A program made the position numbers and the translations under genes. Positions 41,515 to 45,973 of a stretch of DNA of 45,973 nucleotides are shown here, in pieces. Below the pieces are notes generated by a model that had not been told where the DNA came from, ran no database searches, and saw only the letters and a program-made list of their open reading frames with translations. The stretch is from RGIG5612 sp963589005 (GTDB lineage: Bacteria; Bacillota; Clostridia; Lachnospirales; Lachnospiraceae): positions 1 to 45,973 of the forward strand of contig CAVAJR010000020.1 of assembly GCA_963589005.1 (NCBI GenBank), written 5' to 3'. Every line of letters starts with the position of its first letter. The stretch's first letter is position 1.

Positions 41515-42588
41515 ATGTTTGATAAATTAGAATCAATAGAAAAAAGATATGTTGAGGTGCTTGAAGAACTCTCAAGCCCTGATGTAGCAAATGATCAGAA
41601 CCATTTCAAGAAGCTCATGAAGGAGCAGAGTGATCTGGCACCGATTGTTGAAAGCTACAGAAAATATAAAGCAGCCAAGCAGACCATAGATGACAGTCTC
41701 GAGATCCTCGAAACAGAAAATGATGATGAGATGAGAGAGCTGGCCAAGGAAGAATTGGCAGAGGCTAAGAAGGATTTGGAAGAGATAGAGGAGGTTCTTA
41801 AGATACAGCTTCTTCCGAAGGACGAAAATGACGATAAGAACGTTGTAATGGAGATAAGAGCCGGAGCAGGCGGAGATGAAGCTGCATTATTTGCGGCAGA
41901 ATTGTACAGAATGTATTGCAGATTTGCCGAGCTTAACGGATGGAAAACAGAACTTGTGTCATTTAATGAAATGGGACTGGGCGGCATGAAGGAAGTTGTA
42001 TTCATGATCAACGGTCAGGGCGCATATTCCAAGCTTAAGTATGAGAGCGGCGTTCACCGCGTGCAGCGAGTTCCGGTAACAGAGTCTGGCGGACGTATCC
42101 ATACATCAACTGCGACAGTTGCGGTAATGCCGGAAGCAGAGGACGTTGATGTTCATATTGACATGAATGACTGCAAGTTCGATGTGTTCAGAGCCTCAGG
42201 AAATGGCGGTCAGTGTGTTAATACAACCGACTCTGCTGTACGCCTTACACATATTCCGACAGGTATCGTAATCTCATGTCAGGATGAAAAATCACAGCTT
42301 AAGAACAAGGACAAGGCCCTTAAGGTATTGAAGTCCAGATTGTACGACCTGGAGCTTCAGAAAAAACAGGCAGCAGAAGCAGCCGAGAGAAAGAGCCAGG
42401 TAGGCACAGGTGACAGGTCCGAGAAGATCAAGACATATAACTTCCCGGAGAATCGTGTTACAGATCACAGGATCAAATTTACGACATACAGGCTGGCAAA
42501 TATACTGGACGGAGATCTTTTTGAGCTGATAGATAACTGTATTGCGGCAGATCAGGCAGCTAAGCTGTCAGCACAGTCAGAGTCGTAA
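41515..42588 (+). CDS. prfA: peptide chain release factor 1
   Basis: 357 residues. The catalytic GGQ is at residues 231-233 (ASGNGGQCVNTTDSAV). The stop-codon-reading tripeptide region is PVT in RVPVTESGGRIHTSTATVAV, which matches RF1 rather than RF2 (SPF). The N-terminal helical domain and the C-terminal TYNFPENRVTDHRI are standard. It ends translation at UAA and UAG. SD GGGAGA; it directly follows its modifying enzyme gene prmC. Confidence 0.96.
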   Translation: MFDKLESIEKRYVEVLEELSSPDVANDQNHFKKLMKEQSDLAPIVESYRKYKAAKQTIDDSLEILETENDDEMRELAKEELAEAKKDLEEIEEVLKIQLLPKDENDDKNVVMEIRAGAGGDEAALFAAELYRMYCRFAELNGWKTELVSFNEMGLGGMKEVVFMINGQGAYSKLKYESGVHRVQRVPVTESGGRIHTSTATVAVMPEAEDVDVHIDMNDCKFDVFRASGNGGQCVNTTDSAVRLTHIPTGIVISCQDEKSQLKNKDKALKVLKSRLYDLELQKKQAAEAAERKSQVGTGDRSEKIKTYNFPENRVTDHRIKFTTYRLANILDGDLFELIDNCIAADQAAKLSAQSES

Positions 42589-42619
42589 TGACTGCACGTT
42601 TCTATGACGTCAACTGTTA

Positions 42620-42694
42620 GCGTGCCGTAAACCTCGGCGTGCAGCCACTGCTCGCAATCCTCGTTCAGCAGGGAACTGAGCCGTTCCGGCACGC
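42620..42694 (+). ncRNA. putative three-way-junction leader RNA before the SAHH-like gene
   Basis: Closing stem P1 is GCGTGCCG (42620-42627)/CGGCACGC (42687-42694), perfect. P2 is GCGTGCAG (42637-42644)/CTGCTCGC (42648-42655), 7 pairs around one T-T mismatch, loop CCA. P3 is CTCGTTC (42660-42666)/GAACTGAG (42673-42680), 7 pairs with one bulged T, loop AGCAGG. An alternative stem GGCGTGC (42636-42642)/GCACGCC (42689-42695) would break P1 and P2. The element is GC-rich in AT-rich surroundings, lies 44 nt before the start codon, and has no terminator tail. It does not match the SAH riboswitch as I remember it. Function unproven. Confidence 0.55.
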
Positions 42695-42737
42695 CGGCAG
42701 ATCCTATACAGCATTCAAAATAATACGGAGTAAAATT

Positions 42738-43976
42738 ATGAGCAATATAAAAGATATTAATCTAGCCCCGAGCGGACATCAGAAGATTGAATGGGTCAGA
42801 AGGAACTGTCCATTGTTAAGATCTATGATGGAGGAATATAGCAAGACTCAGCCACTTAAAGGTATAAGAGTTGCATTGTCTGTGCATCTTGAAGCTAAGA
42901 CAGCACTTCTGTGTCTTACACTGAAGGCAGCAGGTGCCGAGATGTTCGTAACAGGATCCAATCCGCTGTCGACCCAGGATGATGTGGCAGCCGCACTTGT
43001 AGAGGAAGGACTGGAAGTATTTGCATGGCACGGATGTACAGATGAAGAATATTATGACAATATAAGAGCAGTTCTTGAAAATAATTGTCAGATAATAGTT
43101 GATGACGGCGGAGATCTGGTACATATGCTTCATAACGAGATGCCGGATAAGATCCAATATGTTATCGGCGGCTGTGAAGAGACGACCACCGGCATTAACA
43201 GATTAAGAGCCATGGATAAGATGGGAACACTCAAGTTCCCTATGGTTATGGTAAATGATGCACAATGCAAGCATTTCTTCGATAACAGATATGGCACCGG
43301 GCAGTCGGTATTTGACGGCATTAACAGAACAACTAATCTTATCGTGGCAGGCAAGGTGGTCGTAGTAGCAGGTTATGGCTGGTGCGGCAAGGGAACTGCC
43401 ATGAGAGCTAAGGGCCTGGGTGCACGAGTAATTGTTACGGAGATCGATCCGGTTAAGGCTATTGAAGCTGTGATGGATGGATTCGATGTTATGCCTATGA
43501 CAGAGGCAGCCAGAGTGGGCGATCTCTTCATAACCGTAACCGGATGCAGTAAGGTCATATCAGAGAAAGCATTTGCCGTAATGAAGGATGGCGCTATAAT
43601 GTGTAACGCAGGGCATTTTGATGTTGAGGTTGACATGGCACTTCTACGCAAAATTGCCATTTCTTCCAAGGAAATGCGTAAGAATATAATGGGTTATGAG
43701 ATGCCTGACGGCAGGTGGCTGCATGTGATCGGTGAGGGAAGGCTGGTCAATCTGGCAGCAGGAGACGGACATCCGGCAGAAATCATGGATATGAGTTTTG
43801 CTATTCAATTTATGTCTGTAAAATATCTTGTAGAGCATGAGGGAAGTTTAAGTGAGAGACTTATCAAGGTTCCGGACGAGATAGACAGTCTGGTAGCTCA
43901 CAGAAAACTGGCTATGTTAGGCAAAAAAATAGATGTACTCACAGATGAGCAGAAGGAGTATCTTGCAGCAGAGTAG
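42738..43976 (+). CDS. S-adenosylhomocysteinase-like (SAHH family)
   Basis: 412 residues from ATG 42738 (SD CGGAG at 42726-42730); an upstream in-frame start would run through the structured RNA and is rejected. The NAD-binding GYGWCGKG and GARVIVTEIDPVKAIEA, the substrate-site EETTTGINRL, and VNDAQCKHFFDNRYG with the conserved Lys and Asp are present. It is the short form, as in Thermotoga and archaeal proteins, lacking the insertion of longer bacterial forms. It splits SAH to adenosine and homocysteine; related short forms in some archaea use S-inosylhomocysteine instead. It clears the product of methyltransferases such as PrmC. Confidence 0.9.
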   Translation: MSNIKDINLAPSGHQKIEWVRRNCPLLRSMMEEYSKTQPLKGIRVALSVHLEAKTALLCLTLKAAGAEMFVTGSNPLSTQDDVAAALVEEGLEVFAWHGCTDEEYYDNIRAVLENNCQIIVDDGGDLVHMLHNEMPDKIQYVIGGCEETTTGINRLRAMDKMGTLKFPMVMVNDAQCKHFFDNRYGTGQSVFDGINRTTNLIVAGKVVVVAGYGWCGKGTAMRAKGLGARVIVTEIDPVKAIEAVMDGFDVMPMTEAARVGDLFITVTGCSKVISEKAFAVMKDGAIMCNAGHFDVEVDMALLRKIAISSKEMRKNIMGYEMPDGRWLHVIGEGRLVNLAAGDGHPAEIMDMSFAIQFMSVKYLVEHEGSLSERLIKVPDEIDSLVAHRKLAMLGKKIDVLTDEQKEYLAAE

Positions 43977-44011
43977 GTAATTAGTGATTAATATATACCG
44001 GAGGGAAAATA

Positions 44012-44281
44012 ATGAACGCAATTATTACTGTAGTAGGTAAGGACAGAGTAGGCATTATAGCTGCAATATGTGTTAAGCTGGCAGAATATAATGTAAATGT
44101 TCTGGATATTTCACAGACGATCCTGCAGAACAGCTTCACCATGGTAATGGCAGTTGATATCGAGAAGATCGAAGTGCCGTTTTCAGCGGTTGCCGATGCA
44201 TTAGATAAGCTGGGTAAGGAGATGGGACTCAGTATCCATATCCAGAGAGAAGAAATATTTGATGCAATGCACACTATCTAA
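44012..44281 (+). CDS. ACT-domain protein, UPF0237 family
   Basis: 89 residues, a single ACT domain: AIITVVGKDRVGIIAAI, then VNVLDISQTILQNSFTMVMAVDI. The family is probably regulatory and may bind an amino acid or other small ligand. It pairs with the next gene (UPF0210) in many Firmicutes, so they likely act together. SD GGAGGG. It lies 35 nt after the SAHH-like gene. Confidence 0.9.
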   Translation: MNAIITVVGKDRVGIIAAICVKLAEYNVNVLDISQTILQNSFTMVMAVDIEKIEVPFSAVADALDKLGKEMGLSIHIQREEIFDAMHTI

Positions 44282-44400
44282 ATTGTGCAGGAGACGTGAC
44301 CACGGATATATCACTATGGACGTAGGGTATTGCCGGGTCAGGTGCTTTTTATGTAAATGTGGATGCTATATGCAATCGTAATAAATGAAAGGTATAGAAC

Positions 44401-45759
44401 ATGATCAATCAAAAAGATATACTTTCAACTATTCAGATGATCGAACAGCAGCATCTGGATATCAGAACTGTAACTATGGGTATCTCCCTCTTAAGCTGCT
44501 GCGATGAAGATATCAATAAGACATGTGCAAATGTATATGACAAGATCTGCAGATATGCTCAAAGGCTGGTTCCGGTATGCCAAGATATAGAACTTGAACT
44601 GGGAATCCCGATCGTTAATAAGAGAATATCTGTAACACCTATGGCAATGATAGGTGCTGCATGCAAGAGTACAGATTATACACCGCTTGCTATCGCACTG
44701 GATAGAGCAGCGAAAAATTGCGGTGTAAATTTCATTGGCGGATTTTCTGCTCTTGTCCAGAAGGGCATGACAGATGCAGATATTAATCTGATCAAGTCGA
44801 TTCCGGAGGCACTGTCTCAGACGGACATGGTATGCTCATCCGTTAATGTAGGCTCTACCAAGGCTGGAATTAACATGGATGCAGTAGCATTGATGGGAAG
44901 GATTGTTAAGGAGACAGCCGAGATTACCAAGGATAGAAATGGCATCGGATGTGCTAAACTTGTTATCTTTTGCAATGCAGTTGAGGATAATCCATTCATG
45001 GCAGGAGCATTCCATGGAACAGGTGAGCCGGAGCGTGTTATTAATGTAGGTGTATCAGGACCGGGTGTTGTCCATACTGCTCTTAAGGACATTAAAGGGG
45101 CTCCTCTTGATGTTGTAGCTGAAACTATCAAGAAGACAGCATTCAGGGTTACCAGAGTAGGACAGTTAGTTGCTCAGGAGGCTTCTAAGCGTCTGGATAC
45201 ACCATTTGGAATCGTAGATCTGTCGCTGGCTCCGACACCTGCTGTAGGAGATTCTGTTGCAAGAATTCTGGAAGAGATGGGACTTGAGGTCTGCGGAACT
45301 CATGGAACAACGGCAGCATTGGCTATGCTTAATGATGCTGTCAAGAAGGGCGGAATCATGGCCTCTTCTTCAGTTGGCGGTCTGTCAGGTGCATTTATTC
45401 CGGTATCAGAGGATGAGGGTATGATAGCAGCTGCAAGATGCGGAACCTTATGCATCGATAAGCTGGAAGCCATGACCTGTGTATGTTCAGTGGGACTTGA
45501 TATGATAGCAGTTCCGGGCGATACACCGGCGGAAACTATTTCTGCAATAATTGCAGATGAGGCAGCCATCGGTATGATCAATAACAAGACAACAGCGGTT
45601 CGTCTTCTTCCAACACCTGGCACGAAGGTTGGAGATACCATTGAGATGGGCGGATTGTTGGGGGACGCTCCTGTTATGGAGGTTCATAAGGAATCAAGTC
45701 ACGACTTCATAGCAAGAGGCGGACGTATTCCGGCACCGATTCATAGTTTGAGAAATTAA
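44401..45759 (+). CDS. UPF0210 (DUF711) family protein
   Basis: 452 residues, typical for the family sometimes labelled PFL-like. Recognisable segments are TVTMGISLLSC, VNKRISVTPMAMIG, FIGGFSALVQKG, NVGSTKAGINMDAV and LPTPGTKVGDTIEMGGLLG. Cytosolic, no signal peptide. Function is not established to my knowledge. It regularly accompanies the UPF0237 ACT protein, which may be its ligand-sensing subunit. SD AAAGG; a 119-nt gap separates the two. A strong terminator follows. Confidence 0.9.
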   Translation: MINQKDILSTIQMIEQQHLDIRTVTMGISLLSCCDEDINKTCANVYDKICRYAQRLVPVCQDIELELGIPIVNKRISVTPMAMIGAACKSTDYTPLAIALDRAAKNCGVNFIGGFSALVQKGMTDADINLIKSIPEALSQTDMVCSSVNVGSTKAGINMDAVALMGRIVKETAEITKDRNGIGCAKLVIFCNAVEDNPFMAGAFHGTGEPERVINVGVSGPGVVHTALKDIKGAPLDVVAETIKKTAFRVTRVGQLVAQEASKRLDTPFGIVDLSLAPTPAVGDSVARILEEMGLEVCGTHGTTAALAMLNDAVKKGGIMASSSVGGLSGAFIPVSEDEGMIAAARCGTLCIDKLEAMTCVCSVGLDMIAVPGDTPAETISAIIADEAAIGMINNKTTAVRLLPTPGTKVGDTIEMGGLLGDAPVMEVHKESSHDFIARGGRIPAPIHSLRN

Positions 45760-45780
45760 GATTAGATAAAATGATAAAAA

Positions 45781-45826
45781 CAACAACGTCTTCCGTAAAA
45801 AAAATGGAAGGCGTTGTTGTTTTTTT
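45781..45826 (+). terminator. terminator after the UPF0210 gene
   Basis: A 14-bp stem (45781-45794 and 45806-45819, one G-T wobble) with an 11-nt A-rich loop is followed by a T7 run (45820-45826). It is a textbook intrinsic terminator 21 nt after the stop. Confidence 0.93.
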
Positions 45827-45891
45827 GCAAGAATTTTTGAAATTGGATTTTAGATAAATAACCGGTGAGACTGTGAACGGTCATATTTTTA

Positions 45892-45920
45892 TTGACATAC
45901 CTAGTATATCAAGGTATTCT
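45892..45920 (+). promoter_or_regulatory. strong promoter of the last, partial gene
   Basis: A consensus -35 TTGACA (45892-45897), 17-bp spacer and TATTCT (45915-45920) as -10. The start codon of the following gene is 34 nt downstream. Confidence 0.75.
45897..45917. promoter_or_regulatory. dyad operator between -35 and -10
   Basis: ATACCT (45897-45902) and AGGTAT (45912-45917) are perfect inverted half-sites with a 9-base AT-rich centre that fill the promoter spacer. A repressor bound there would block RNA polymerase. Many small regulator genes are autoregulated this way. Confidence 0.5.
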
Positions 45921-45953
45921 TTGCATAGATGAACGAGGTATGGAGGGGAAACG

Positions 45954-45973
45954 ATGCCAAAGAATAATAATTT
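45954..45973 (+). CDS. start of an unidentified gene (cut by window end)
   Basis: ATG 45954 follows an excellent SD (TGGAGGGG, 45941-45948) and a strong promoter. Only MPKNNN and part of the next codon are visible. The operator-like dyad suggests a self-regulated transcription factor, but the protein cannot be identified from six residues. Confidence 0.6.

Noticed and set aside
42620..42694. Assignment of the RNA before the SAHH gene to the known SAH or SAM riboswitches, or to a hammerhead ribozyme
   Set aside because: The remembered core sequences (GAGGAGCGCUGC-type for SAH, the S-box core, CUGANGA/GAAA for hammerhead) are not present.
44282..44400. Possible RNA element in the ACT-UPF0210 gap (TGACC/GGTCA words followed by T5)
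   Set aside because: Only 5-bp pairing across a long loop; too weak to annotate.

Overview
The window looks like a chromosomal segment of a Gram-positive, AT-rich clostridium, most likely a Lachnospiraceae member. The reasons are strong Shine-Dalgarno (SD) sites (AGGAGG-type), zinc forms of S14, L31 and L36, an L17 enlarged by insertions, a DUF4364 gene, a separate FchA cyclohydrolase beside FolD, and a group II ECF module directly after rplQ. I cannot name a genus from sequence alone.

Layout. (1) 1-6629 is an accessory-looking locus: a secreted Tyr-rich, Cys-free small protein (250-615), a terminator-like hairpin, an ABC ATPase (701-1396), and two tandem 859-residue FtsX/MacB-type permeases (1437-4016, 4050-6629) with mosaic near-identity. 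(2) 6872-8272 is an M18 aminopeptidase. (3) 8315-24335 is the S10-spc-alpha ribosomal supercluster: a long structured leader with a terminator-like hairpin, then rpsJ through rplO, secY, adk, map, infA, rpmJ, rpsM, rpsK, rpsD, rpoA, rplQ. (4) 24797-28431 is ecfA1-ecfA2-ecfT-truA. (5) 28641-32085 is tig-clpP-clpX, covering nascent-chain folding and proteolysis. (6) 32258-33552 is a G3E (CobW/YjiA-type) GTPase overlapped by a protein with six Cys/His/Asp repeats, probably a metallochaperone pair; it lies between clpX and engB, where lon often is. (7) engB and a DUF4364 gene lie on the minus strand, with a large inverted repeat in the convergent junction. (8) fchA-folD (one-carbon metabolism) is followed by rho under a strong promoter. 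(9) rpmE, a DUF1385 membrane protein, prmC and prfA form a translation-termination group. (10) An S-adenosylhomocysteinase-like gene is preceded by a GC-rich putative three-way-junction RNA, followed by an ACT-domain gene and a UPF0210 gene. The window ends in a promoter with a dyad and the first codons of another gene.

How the parts work together. Most genes serve protein synthesis and quality control: ribosomal proteins, initiation factor IF1, MetAP, SecY, trigger factor, ClpXP, TruA, RF1 and its methylase PrmC, Rho. Several need zinc (S14, L31, L36, the Adk LID, the ClpX zinc domain, M18). The most promising unexplained items are the secreted-protein/ABC/twin-permease locus, the GTPase/His-Cys-repeat pair, the RNA ahead of the SAHH-like gene, and a FolD lacking its cyclohydrolase Lys and Gln next to a dedicated cyclohydrolase.

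All calls come from reading the sequence and recalling protein families; no database search or folding program was run. I saw no tRNA, rRNA, CRISPR array or insertion sequence.
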